Shown in pieces: positions 1 through 7,992 of a stretch of DNA of 18,272 bases (position 1 is the first letter of the stretch; the number at the start of each line of letters is the position of its first letter). The DNA is from JBBDNC01 sp040877875. Its GTDB lineage: Bacteria > Bacteroidota > Rhodothermia > Balneolales > Balneolaceae. Position numbers and translations under genes: made by a program. Where the stretch lies: positions 1 to 18,272 of the forward strand of contig JBBDNC010000125.1 of assembly GCA_040877875.1 (NCBI GenBank). The letters run 5' to 3'. A model generated the notes under the pieces. It had not been told where the DNA came from and ran no database searches. It worked only from the letters and a program-made list of their open reading frames with translations.

Positions 1-663
1 CATTACCACGAAGGTGTAATCCGGCTTTTTGAAGGTGAAGAGTCTGTCGGTGAACGCTCTCCGGATGCATGGATGGCATTATCGGCATGGGGCTGGGGGG
101 CAAGCCGGGTAATGGATTATTTTGAAACCGATCAACAGGTCAATGAGACCAGAGTAGCCCTTTTGGGTCATTCGAGAGGTGGCAAGGCAGCCCTGTGGGC
201 AGGTGCTGAAGATGAACGGTTTTCAATCGTCATCTCCAACAATTCCGGCAGCGGGGGAGCGGCCCTGAGCAGGCGAAAATTCGGTGAAACTGTCGCAGCA
301 GTGAATCGGTTTACCCACTGGTTTGCAGGTAATTTCGACTCCTTTGAAAACCGTGAAGAAGACCTTCCTTTTGACCAGCATATGCTCCTTGGATTCATTG
401 CACCACGAGCTGTCTACGTAGCCAGTGCCGGAAGGGATCTCTGGGCAGATCCTCGGGGAGAATTCCTCTCCCTTGCCCACGCCTCCCGGATTTATGCCTT
501 GTGGAACCATGATATGATCCGGGAAGAGGAGATGCCTCCTCTTGATCAACCGCTCTTCTCAGGCCCCATGGGGTATCATATACGAAGCGGCGGACATAAC
601 CTGACTCCGTCTGACTGGAACCACTTTATGGATTTTGCCGACCGGGTCTATTCCGGCCGATAA
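1..663 (+). CDS. CE15 glucuronoyl esterase-like hydrolase, 5' truncated by the window edge
   Basis: The reading frame is open from base 1 and ends at TAA 661-663, so the N-terminus lies outside the window. The 220 visible residues match the C-terminal part of an alpha/beta hydrolase of carbohydrate esterase family 15. This family cleaves the ester between glucuronoxylan side chains and lignin alcohols, normally outside the cytoplasm. The nucleophile elbow is GHSRGGKAALWAGA (Ser codon 172-174). A segment ISNNSGSGGAALSRR follows it, and the catalytic His is in the SGGHNLTPSDWNHF stretch (His codon 595-597). The position just before SGSGG, where several CE15 enzymes carry the acidic residue, is Asn. 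The acid is therefore probably an Asp in RDLWADP (436-450), as in bacterial members with the alternative acid position. Family assignment is strong. The natural substrate and signal peptide cannot be seen. Confidence 0.85.
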   Translation, partial: HYHEGVIRLFEGEESVGERSPDAWMALSAWGWGASRVMDYFETDQQVNETRVALLGHSRGGKAALWAGAEDERFSIVISNNSGSGGAALSRRKFGETVAAVNRFTHWFAGNFDSFENREEDLPFDQHMLLGFIAPRAVYVASAGRDLWADPRGEFLSLAHASRIYALWNHDMIREEEMPPLDQPLFSGPMGYHIRSGGHNLTPSDWNHFMDFADRVYSGR

Positions 664-957
664 AAATTTGAAGTGTATTATGCATAACCGGAGGTGAGGA
701 TATCGGTTGCAGCAGTCTTCCATTAAACACCTTCCGCTGCTTATTCAAACCGGCCCTCAACCGGATGGACACCCTTCAAAATTCAGGTAATTGTTTGAAT
801 CCCGGACATTGGATTGCCGATGTTTCCGGTATATATCTATATAAATAAATGAATTTTCTAACCGCGTCAGGATATTTCATCCCCAGTAGATCTATAACCT
901 GAGTATATAGTTTTGTATATTAGCAGATTGCCCGATAAACTACAGAACCAATATTCA
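664..957. other. Intergenic region between the CE15-like gene and uvrA
   Basis: About 290 bases with no convincing gene. It contains a few short GC-rich inverted segments (AACCG/CGGTT, GCAGC/GCTGC) that lack a T-tract, then an AT-rich stretch before uvrA. An octamer TAGTTTTG at 908-915 resembles the Bacteroidota -7 promoter element, but no partner -33 element is visible at the right distance. No terminator for the upstream gene could be identified. Confidence 0.5.
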
Positions 958-3783
958 ATGAGCAGACAGTCAACCACTGAAACTTCTACGACATCTTCCT
1001 CCCGAAATGGCACCCCTGCTGCAGACCGTCCGATCGTTGTAAAAGGTGCCCGGGTTCATAATCTCAAAAATATCGATGTAGAGATTCCCCGCAATAAGCT
1101 TACCGTTATCACCGGAGTGTCCGGATCGGGCAAGTCGAGCCTTGCTTTCGACACGATTTATGCCGAGGGACAAAGACGGTATGTTGAAAGCCTTTCAAGT
1201 TATGCCCGGCAGTTTCTCGAACGAATGGACAAGCCGGATGTGGATTTCATCCAGGGAATTTCGCCGGCCATGGCTATTCAGCAAAAAACGACGACTTCCA
1301 ATCCCCGCTCCACAGTCGGCACCTCTACCGAAATTTATGACTATGTGCGACTTCTCTTTGCACGGATTGGAAAAACGATCTCCCCCAAATCCGGAAAACC
1401 GGTGCAAAAGGATACAACCGAAAGTGTGATCAGGGAATTGTTTTCCGAATTTGAAGAAGGGACAAAATTCTACGTTTTATTTCCAATTCTCACCCATGAA
1501 AAAAGTTCTATTGAGGATGAACTGACGGTTCTCAAGGAAAAAGGATTTACCCGGATCCTGAACCTGAAAGATGAAACGGTTCGGGATTTGACTCGTGAGG
1601 AGATAGACCCGAAGCAGATAACACCAAAATCCTGGCGGGTACTGGTTGACAGACTGGTCATAAAACAGGATGACGACACCCGAAGCCGGATTGCGGGCTC
1701 TCTGGAAACCGCATTTCGTGAAGGGAACGGCCGTTGTTCCATAAAACTTCGCAATGGAAAGGAGTTAACGTTCAGCGAACGTTTTGAACGGGACGGAATG
1801 GAGTTCCTGGAACCATTTCCCCAAATGTTTTCATTTAACAATCCCTTCGGAGCCTGTAATACCTGTGAAGGATTTGGAAAAGTTTCCGGTATCGATGAAG
1901 ACCTCGTCATCCCGTATCCTGAAAAAACGATCAGGGACGGAGCCATTGCCCCGTTTACGACTCCCAAGTTCAGCAAGTATCTCAAGGACCTGATTAAGGT
2001 GGCTGCCCGGTATAGCCTGCCGATTGACGAACCGTATCAGAATTTATCGAAAGAGATGAAGAATGTGATCTGGAACGGTAAGGATGAATATATCGGAGTT
2101 CATAAATTTTTTGAATTCGTAAGAAGCCAGTTTTATAAAGTCCATATGCGAGTCTTCTATTCCCGCTACCGGGGTTACAGCCGGTGCCCCGACTGCGAGG
2201 GATTTCGAGTACGGAAAGATGCCTTGTATGTTAAAATCAATGACCTGCATATCGGTGAAGTAACTGAAATGACGATCGGCCACGCCCGGGAGTTCTTTGA
2301 AGAATTGAGCCTGTCGGAATTTGAAAGGGAAGTAGCCGAACAAATCCTCTACGAAATTCGAAAACGTCTCAAGTATCTCGACGAGGTTGGGCTGGAATAT
2401 TTAACACTCGACAGGCTTACCAACACCCTCAGCGGGGGTGAATCCCAACGGATCAGCCTGGCCAACTCCCTTGGAAGCTCTCTGATCGGTAGTCTTTATG
2501 TTTTGGATGAACCTACCATCGGGCTTCATCCGCGCGATAATAATCGGCTGATCTCGATCCTGGAATCGCTCCGGGACATCGGCAATACGGTCCTTGTTGT
2601 GGAACACGATCCCGAAATGATCCAGGCTGCAGATCACATTATCGACATCGGCCCCTTTGCGGGCTATCATGGAGGAGAAGTCGTATTTACAGGCACCTGT
2701 TCAAAGCTTCTTGAATCCAAAACGCTCACAGGTAAATACCTCAGCGGACGGAAAAAAATCGATGTCCCCGCAAAAAGAAGATCCGGTTCCGGAAAATCCA
2801 TCCGGCTTGAAGGAGCACTGGAACACAACCTCAAAAGCCTGGATGTTGATTTCCCCCTTAACCAACTGACCTGTGTAACCGGTGTCAGTGGTTCCGGAAA
2901 ATCGACTCTTGTCCACGACACCCTCTACGCAGCCATTCAAAAACAATTCGGCACATATAAAGATAAAGTCGGAAAACACCGAAGCATTTCAGGACTCAGC
3001 CACATAGAGGCTGTAGAAATGGTGGACCAAAGCCCGATTGGCCGATCCACAAGATCTAACCCTGCAACTTATACAAAAGCGTTTGATGGAATCCGGGATC
3101 TTTTTTCAAAAACGCGCCAATCCAAAATCATGGGTTACACCCCGGGACATTTTTCCTTCAACGTGCCCGGCGGACGATGTGAAACCTGCCAGGGGGAAGG
3201 TGTGCAAAAAATAGAAATGCAATTTATGGCGGATATAGAACTAACCTGCGAAACGTGTGACGGTACACGTTTCCGGAAAGATATTCTGAATGTGAAATAC
3301 CGTGGAAAGAATATTCATGATGTTCTGGAAATGTCGGTCTCCGATGCCCTCGAATTTTTTGTAGATGAGAATACGATTACTTCCAAACTTCAACCTCTCG
3401 ATGACGTGGGACTCGGTTACCTGAAGCTCGGACAAAGTGCAACCACCCTTTCCGGCGGGGAAGCCCAACGTGTGAAACTTGCCAAATTTCTATCCAAATC
3501 CAATGCAGGCCATACCCTCTACTTTTTCGACGAACCGACAACTGGCCTTCATTTTGAAGATATTGCCAGATTGCTCTCCTCGTTCAATGAACTCGTCAAC
3601 ATCGGCCATTCGGTGATCATCATTGAACATAACCTTGACGTCATCAAATGTGCAGACTGGATTATCGATATCGGCCCCGAGGGAGGATTCGGAGGGGGGC
3701 AAATCGTTGCCACAGGGACTCCCGAGCAAATCACTGAAGTCAGTGAAAGCCATACCGGACGTTTCTTAAAAGAACTTCTCTGA
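958..3783 (+). CDS. uvrA: Excinuclease ABC subunit A (UvrA)
   Basis: DNA-damage recognition ATPase of nucleotide excision repair, working in the cytoplasm with UvrB. It is 941 residues from ATG 958, close to the E. coli length of 940. An in-frame TTG lies upstream at 913 but would add 15 unsupported residues. Two ABC modules are visible. The N-terminal Walker A GVSGSGKS is at about 53-60, followed by the LSGGESQR signature and LYVLDEPTIGLHPRD. The C-terminal module has GVSGSGKSTL, LSGGEAQRVKLA and YFFDEPTTGLHFED. Zinc-type pairs are CNTC, CPDC, and CETC...CETC in the second module. The first CxxC pair of the first zinc module is absent (FSERFERDGMEF in its place), as I recall for Bacteroidota UvrA. 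A Ser/Thr-rich leader of about 22 residues precedes the conserved start. The gene stands alone, with no uvrB beside it. Confidence 0.97.
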   Translation: MSRQSTTETSTTSSSRNGTPAADRPIVVKGARVHNLKNIDVEIPRNKLTVITGVSGSGKSSLAFDTIYAEGQRRYVESLSSYARQFLERMDKPDVDFIQGISPAMAIQQKTTTSNPRSTVGTSTEIYDYVRLLFARIGKTISPKSGKPVQKDTTESVIRELFSEFEEGTKFYVLFPILTHEKSSIEDELTVLKEKGFTRILNLKDETVRDLTREEIDPKQITPKSWRVLVDRLVIKQDDDTRSRIAGSLETAFREGNGRCSIKLRNGKELTFSERFERDGMEFLEPFPQMFSFNNPFGACNTCEGFGKVSGIDEDLVIPYPEKTIRDGAIAPFTTPKFSKYLKDLIKVAARYSLPIDEPYQNLSKEMKNVIWNGKDEYIGVHKFFEFVRSQFYKVHMRVFYSRYRGYSRCPDCEGFRVRKDALYVKINDLHIGEVTEMTIGHAREFFEELSLSEFEREVAEQILYEIRKRLKYLDEVGLEYLTLDRLTNTLSGGESQRISLANSLGSSLIGSLYVLDEPTIGLHPRDNNRLISILESLRDIGNTVLVVEHDPEMIQAADHIIDIGPFAGYHGGEVVFTGTCSKLLESKTLTGKYLSGRKKIDVPAKRRSGSGKSIRLEGALEHNLKSLDVDFPLNQLTCVTGVSGSGKSTLVHDTLYAAIQKQFGTYKDKVGKHRSISGLSHIEAVEMVDQSPIGRSTRSNPATYTKAFDGIRDLFSKTRQSKIMGYTPGHFSFNVPGGRCETCQGEGVQKIEMQFMADIELTCETCDGTRFRKDILNVKYRGKNIHDVLEMSVSDALEFFVDENTITSKLQPLDDVGLGYLKLGQSATTLSGGEAQRVKLAKFLSKSNAGHTLYFFDEPTTGLHFEDIARLLSSFNELVNIGHSVIIIEHNLDVIKCADWIIDIGPEGGFGGGQIVATGTPEQITEVSESHTGRFLKELL

Positions 3784-3923
3784 CCTGATTGATTCACCAA
3801 GCCCCGAGTGAAGTGATTTCCACAAGGTGCTCATCTTTTGAACACAGAGCGTTTGCGGAGTGATATTCAATTGTGTCCCTGGCGGAACAAAATCGAAACT
3901 GTAAAAGCCAGATAGATTCTTGG

Positions 3924-4391
3924 CTAAAACAATTGAGCAACACTCCTCGAAATTTTTTCGCATAGCTCACGCAACTCCTGGGTAATCGCCTCCCTTGTAT
4001 GTGAATCGATATCCAGTTCCCCGACAAATTCACCGTCTTTCATGATGGGAATAACGATTTCCGATTGAACATCCACACTGCATGCAAGATAATTTTCAGC
4101 TTCATTTACATCCTGAACAACAAATGTTTCCAGTGTTTCGGCCGCTTGGCCACAGATTCCTGTTCCAAACGGGATCTTCGTATGGTCGGTAGTCTCCCCG
4201 ACAAAAGGGCCTAATTCAAGCATCTTGTCTTCCTCTTCCGATACCAGGTAAAAACCGGTCCAGTCGAATACCTCCACTTCACGATCAAGTAATTTACAAA
4301 TTTTCTTCAGTTTTCCGTTCCGGTTATCCGTGGAACGGATAATCAAGTTCACCTGATCCAATATCTTTTCCGTGTCTGATCGCTCTGTCAT
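3924..4391 (-). CDS. GAF-domain protein, free methionine-(R)-sulfoxide reductase-like
   Basis: A single GAF domain of 155 residues, the usual length of free methionine-(R)-sulfoxide reductases (fRMsr), which reduce free Met-R-sulfoxide in the cytoplasm. Recognisable family segments are FDWTGFYLV (42-50), LELGPFVGE (58-66), FGTGICG (75-81), YLACS (101-105), SEIVIPI (110-116) and GELDIDS (124-130). Cys80 and Cys104 correspond by spacing to E. coli Cys94 and Cys118. The position of the third redox cysteine (E. coli Cys84) is His70, so the disulfide relay cannot be the standard one. It could be a reduced-cysteine variant of the enzyme or a sensor GAF. The start ATG 4391 is the only one before the conserved region. 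It converges with uvrA, 140 bases apart. Confidence 0.85.
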   Translation of the reverse strand: MTERSDTEKILDQVNLIIRSTDNRNGKLKKICKLLDREVEVFDWTGFYLVSEEEDKMLELGPFVGETTDHTKIPFGTGICGQAAETLETFVVQDVNEAENYLACSVDVQSEIVIPIMKDGEFVGELDIDSHTREAITQELRELCEKISRSVAQLF

Positions 4392-4581
4392 CTTTAGCCG
4401 CTTTTGGTTTTATATATCAATGTATCAAACAATTACAGGAAGCTTTGCACAACCGCCTTTATGACCCATATCACTCTGCTATCGCTCCGCGTACAAAAGA
4501 TGAGCGCTTCACGTACAAAAAAGAGCCAGGGGGATCCAAAGCCTCCTTACAGTCGAAAAATGGAATAATACACATTATTAA

Positions 4582-4785
4582 TTCAACAAAAGGTCGTTAT
4601 CTTTCTCCATTGTATTGGTTGTCATCATTGCCTTTATCGTCCTGCGGCTTGCACCGGTTATAATGACTTACGTTGGATCCGTGGGGCTGAATGTCATGAC
4701 ACGGATGATGGGATTCATCGCTTTGGCTATCAGTGTTCAATTCATATTAAGCGGTATTTCACTTTTTTTTGGTGTAACAGGGTAA
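4582..4785 (+). pseudogene. 3' remnant of a MarC-family integral membrane protein gene
   Basis: In the frame ending at TAA 4783-4785, 67 codons encode a C-terminal MarC (UPF0056) fragment. A transmembrane run IVLVVIIAFIVLRLA is followed by the family's hallmark TRMMGFIALAISVQFILSG. The frame is closed upstream by TAA 4579-4581, and no start codon exists before the conserved part. Intact MarC proteins have roughly 200 residues and about six membrane segments, so around two thirds of the gene is missing. None of the three frames upstream to 4392 looks like the missing part. This fits a deletion remnant, or a misjoin in the assembly between 4392 and 4582. A 72-codon reading frame at 4445-4663 overlaps it out of phase and has no family features. 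Confidence 0.7.
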
Positions 4786-4875
4786 TACAGGCAAGCGTTT
4801 AAAAACTACATAAAGTTCAAAGGATTTTTATATTAAGCGCGACCCTGCCAACAAACCGTTAGTGAGGACCGAACG

Positions 4876-6291
4876 CTGGAGTTCCTGGAACAACTTTTCG
4901 TTGATTTTGCCAATTATGCCTGGGGAACCCCTTTATTGGTCCTTCTTGTAGGCGGCGGAGTCTTTTTCTTGCTCTACTGCAGATTTATTCCCTATCGCCA
5001 TTTCGGTCACGGGATACAAGTCCTTACCGGGAAATATGAAGATCCCACAGCTCCCGGCGATATCAACCATTTCCAGGCCCTTTCAAGTGCACTCGCGGCA
5101 ACTGTCGGGATGGGGAATATCAGCGGAGTCGCCATTGCACTGGGGATCGGCGGACCCGGTGCAATCTTCTGGATGTGGATTACAGCTCTTGTGGGAATGG
5201 CCACCAAGTTTTTCTCCTGTACTCTTTCGATCCTCTACCGGGGAGAAGACACATCCGGTAAAATACAGGGCGGGCCGATGTACTACATTACCGAGGGACT
5301 TGGAAAAAAATGGAAACCCCTGGCCTCTTTTTTCTGCATTGCAGGTTTATTCGGCTGTACACCGATGTTCCAGGCCAATCAGTTGACTCAAATTATTCGT
5401 GACACCCTGCTTGCCGGGAATGGGTGGCTTGGATATGATACGATGGTTTTTGCAGGGTCGTTCGTCACTGAGTCCGGTTTCCGACTCTCCGATATCCTGA
5501 CCGGGTTGATCCTTGTGGGACTCGTATCCATGGTGATTTTCGGAGGGATTCGGCGTATCGGATCCGTAGCTTCCAGGCTCGTCCCCCTGATGGTTGTTAT
5601 CTATGTATCCACCGTAATCTACATTATCGTCAATAACTGGATCGACGTTCCCTTCTACCTTCACCTGATCATAACAGATGCCTTTACGGGAGAAGCCGCT
5701 GCCGGGGGAGCACTGGGTGTAGTGATCTCCAATGGCATACGAAGAGGAGCGTTTTCCAACGAAGCCGGAATTGGAATGGAAGCCATGGCTCACGGGGCTG
5801 CAAAAACGCGGGAGCCCGTGAGGGAAGGACTGGTCGCCATGCTCGAGCCGGCAATCGACACCCTGCTGATTTGTACTATGACAGCTATGGCCATCCTGAT
5901 GACAGGAGTCTGGGATGATCCCACAGTGGATGGCATAACCATGACTGCACTCGCTTTCGATGCCGGGATTCCTGTTGCCGGGACTTATCTGCTGATTCTC
6001 TGCGTATTCATATTCAGTATCACCACTATGTTCACCTACTCCTATTACGGTTCGAAATGCCTTAATTTTCTTGCCGGAGCGGAAAATCAACACTACTATA
6101 ACTATTTTTATATTTTCACAATCTTCTTTGGCGCCGTCACGTCCATCGATATAGTCGTGAACCTCATCGACGGAATGTTTGCCCTGATGGCCATTCCGAC
6201 CATGACCGCTTCTCTTTTATTAGCCCCCAAAGTCATGGAAGCCACACGTGATTATTTCAACCGAAGAGAAAAAGGAGAATTCGACTCATAA
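4876..6291 (+). CDS. Sodium:alanine/glycine symporter (AGCS family)
   Basis: Multi-pass inner-membrane carrier importing alanine or glycine with Na+. Family motifs: GNISGVAIALGIGGPG, the signature PGAIFWMWITALVGMATKFF, GPMYYITEGL, MFQANQL, FSNEAGIGMEAMAHGAAKTREPVREGLV and SYYGSKCLNFLAG. From TTG 4936 the protein would have 451 residues but would begin inside the first membrane segment. The same frame is open back to 4837, and its translation EFLEQLFVDFANYAWGTPLL matches the usual AGCS N-terminus. No ATG, GTG or TTG lies in that stretch. I placed the start at CTG 4876, 8 bases after a purine-rich GTGAGG (4862-4867), giving 471 residues. A second CTG at 4885 and a sequencing error in a normal start codon remain possible. 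Function is certain, the start is not. Confidence 0.9.
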   Translation: MEFLEQLFVDFANYAWGTPLLVLLVGGGVFFLLYCRFIPYRHFGHGIQVLTGKYEDPTAPGDINHFQALSSALAATVGMGNISGVAIALGIGGPGAIFWMWITALVGMATKFFSCTLSILYRGEDTSGKIQGGPMYYITEGLGKKWKPLASFFCIAGLFGCTPMFQANQLTQIIRDTLLAGNGWLGYDTMVFAGSFVTESGFRLSDILTGLILVGLVSMVIFGGIRRIGSVASRLVPLMVVIYVSTVIYIIVNNWIDVPFYLHLIITDAFTGEAAAGGALGVVISNGIRRGAFSNEAGIGMEAMAHGAAKTREPVREGLVAMLEPAIDTLLICTMTAMAILMTGVWDDPTVDGITMTALAFDAGIPVAGTYLLILCVFIFSITTMFTYSYYGSKCLNFLAGAENQHYYNYFYIFTIFFGAVTSIDIVVNLIDGMFALMAIPTMTASLLLAPKVMEATRDYFNRREKGEFDS

Positions 6292-6464
6292 AGCCATGTT
6301 TATAGCCTTCTTTCAGGCAATTTCCCCCTGTCCTTTCACTCAGAATCAAGCTATTTCTCTCAATGGCCATGATGAAGGGGTACTCCTCCGTTGCGGCTCT
6401 TTTGCGGATGGACAAACCCGTCTCTTCAGCAAGTTAACCTGGATAATTAAATAACTCTTACATT
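6292..6464. other. Intergenic stretch after the symporter
   Basis: No gene is recognisable in any frame. An open frame continues past the symporter stop in another phase (to 6454) but shows no family pattern. The stretch leads into the structured element at 6465-6545. Confidence 0.4.
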
Positions 6465-6545
6465 ACCCTGTTCCTACGAGCCAATATCGTGTTGATCTGC
6501 TCATTGCAGCTCAATAGGGATACCCGCGGGAACAGGGTTTTTTTT
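6465..6545 (+). terminator. Branched inverted-repeat element ending in a T-tract (terminator or small structured RNA)
   Basis: A perfect 10-bp inverted repeat, ACCCTGTTCC (6465-6474) and GGAACAGGGT (6529-6538), is followed at once by eight T's (6538-6545), the pattern of a factor-independent terminator on the plus strand. The 54-base interior is not a simple loop. It can form ACGA/TCGT (6476-6479/6487-6490), then TTGA-CTGC paired with GCAG-TCAA around a single T/C mismatch (6492-6512), then GGG-ATA-CCC (6518-6526). It most simply ends symporter transcription, though it lies 174 bases past the stop. A small RNA or regulatory leader for the next gene is an alternative. Confidence 0.6.
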
Positions 6546-6687
6546 AGGATATTCAGTTGGGATGATTACATTCAATCGGTTATTATTTCAAGAAAGGATT
6601 TAGCCGTTCTCAGGAGTATTGACAGATTCCGGTACATGTCAGATTGAGGCGGCAAATCCGGACAAGGTCCGACAGATTTCCGGACCG

Positions 6688-7886
6688 ATGGATACTGATA
6701 AAAGTTTTCAACCCATGGCATTTACATTTCCTAAAAACGATCGGAATTTTTCCAATATCACATTTCCGTTTATGCGGAAGGTGATTATCGGGACTTCGAA
6801 TCTGCTCTTTAATGTGCGTGTGACCCACCGGCATAATATGCCTTTGACGGGGCCCTGTTTCATTTATGGCAACCATTCCAATTATTTCGATCCGTTTTTT
6901 ATCAATACGGAAATGACCGCCGAGCCTACTGCAGGAGTGATGACGAGGGACCAATTTCATAAGACCCTGCCCCGTATTTTTATGGACAGTATCGGAATCG
7001 TCCCGACCAGCAAGTATATCCCTGAGCCGGGCATTATTCGCAGTGTCATGAAGATGATTGACAAACGCAGAATGATCGTCATCTTTCCGGAAGGGGGGCG
7101 CCGGTGGGACGGCCGCCCAAAACCTTTAATTGAAACCACCCTGAAACTTTTCTGGAAAATGAAGATCCCGATTCATCCGGTCCAGCTACATGGATCGTAT
7201 CTCAGTTGGCCGAGATGGGCTTCCTGGCCACGCAGAAGCAGCGTAGAGGCACGTTTCCTGGATCCTCTCCATGTGTCGGATTTTGATAATTTTGAGGACT
7301 TTGCCCAATCCTGCCGGAGTAAAATGGAATTTGAAGAATACTCCCCGCCTGCAAGTACCGTCCCGTTCAGTTCCTGGCAACCAGCAGCCGGCATCGACCG
7401 GATTCTTTACAGATGCCCTGAAACCGGAAAAAATGCTGCCGTTTTCACACCCGACGGTGACCGGGTCTGCAGCCGGGCTTATCCGTTGAAGTACACCCTC
7501 GATCACGCTTCACGCTTGATTGATGCAAAGGGGCAAAAGCATTCTCTGATTGAATTGTACGACAGGATTAATGCCATGGAAATGGTTCTTGACAAAGACG
7601 ATTGTCTCCTCGAAGAAAACAACAGCCGGTTTTATTCGATTGGCAAGGATCACAATCTTGTCAACCTCGGACAGGGAACCGTTACCCTTACGCCGACCGA
7701 AATTCAATATCAATCTTTTTCCGAATCCGAACAGATTCCCCTTGAGCAGATCCGGTACATTTCAGTCGAACAAAATCACAAAGTAAGTATTACCGACCAG
7801 AATCGAACCTTCCGGTTTACATTAAAAACCTACAGTGCCCTGCAATGGCAGCTCTATCTGAGAAGGCTCCTTGACGGTGAAAAACC
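6688..7886 (+). CDS. PlsC-like lysophospholipid acyltransferase with degenerate zinc ribbon and PH-like tail (3' end lost in gap)
   Basis: A glycerolipid acyltransferase that likely adds an acyl chain from acyl-CoA or acyl-ACP to a lysophospholipid at the inner membrane. Numbered from ATG 6688, the HX4D catalytic motif is NHSNYFD (62-68) and the acceptor motif is FPEGG (133-137). After the domain comes YRCPETGKN...DRVCSRA (241-264), which looks like a zinc ribbon keeping only one cysteine of each pair (Cys243, Cys261). A beta-rich PH-like section, about 310-395, precedes a Trp-containing helix (LQWQLYLRRLL). An upstream in-frame TTG at 6619 has AGGAG only 2 bases before it, too close to be used, so ATG 6688 was preferred, though without a good ribosome site. 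The reading frame enters the N gap at 7887 and its true stop is unknown; any continuation across the Ns is artificial. Confidence 0.8.
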
Positions 7887-7986
7887 NNNNNNNNNNNNNN
7901 NNNNNNNNNNNNNNNNNNNNNNNNNNNNNNNNNNNNNNNNNNNNNNNNNNNNNNNNNNNNNNNNNNNNNNNNNNNNNNNNNNNNNN
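7887..7986. other. Assembly gap of 100 N
   Basis: Exactly 100 N, the conventional placeholder for a scaffold join of unknown size. The 3' end of the acyltransferase gene and any terminator of the blue-copper gene are hidden here. Adjacency of the two sides depends on scaffolding. Confidence 0.99.
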
Positions 7987-7992
7987 AGCCGG

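Noticed and set aside
908..915. TAGTTTTG matching the Bacteroidota -7 promoter element before uvrA
   Set aside because: No TTTG or TTG is found about 19-21 bases upstream, and such octamers are expected by chance in AT-rich spacers.
1470..1985. Open frame of 171 codons opposite uvrA
   Set aside because: Ser/Arg-rich product without motifs, fully inside an unquestionable uvrA.
3906..3925. AGCCA/TGGCT hairpin followed by TTTT at the GAF gene stop (minus strand)
   Set aside because: The stem has only five pairs and the T-run only four, too weak to call a terminator.
4490..4520. Two copies of CGTACAAAA, 22 bases apart
   Set aside because: Could be an operator pair left from the lost marC promoter, but two 9-base copies alone are not enough evidence.
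4445..4663. 72-codon plus-strand frame between the GAF gene and the symporter
   Set aside because: It has no ribosome site or family pattern and overlaps the marC remnant in a different phase.
5347..6093. Open frame of 248 codons on the strand opposite the symporter
   Set aside because: Its translation is rich in His, Ser and Gly, has no family motif or membrane segment, and mirrors the codon pattern of the genuine AGCS gene.
6491..6531. Partial resemblance to a thiamine (THI-box) riboswitch: TGATCTG and AGGGA
   Set aside because: The CTGAGA core and the TAAT bulge are missing, the element is too short, and the next gene is not a thiamine gene.
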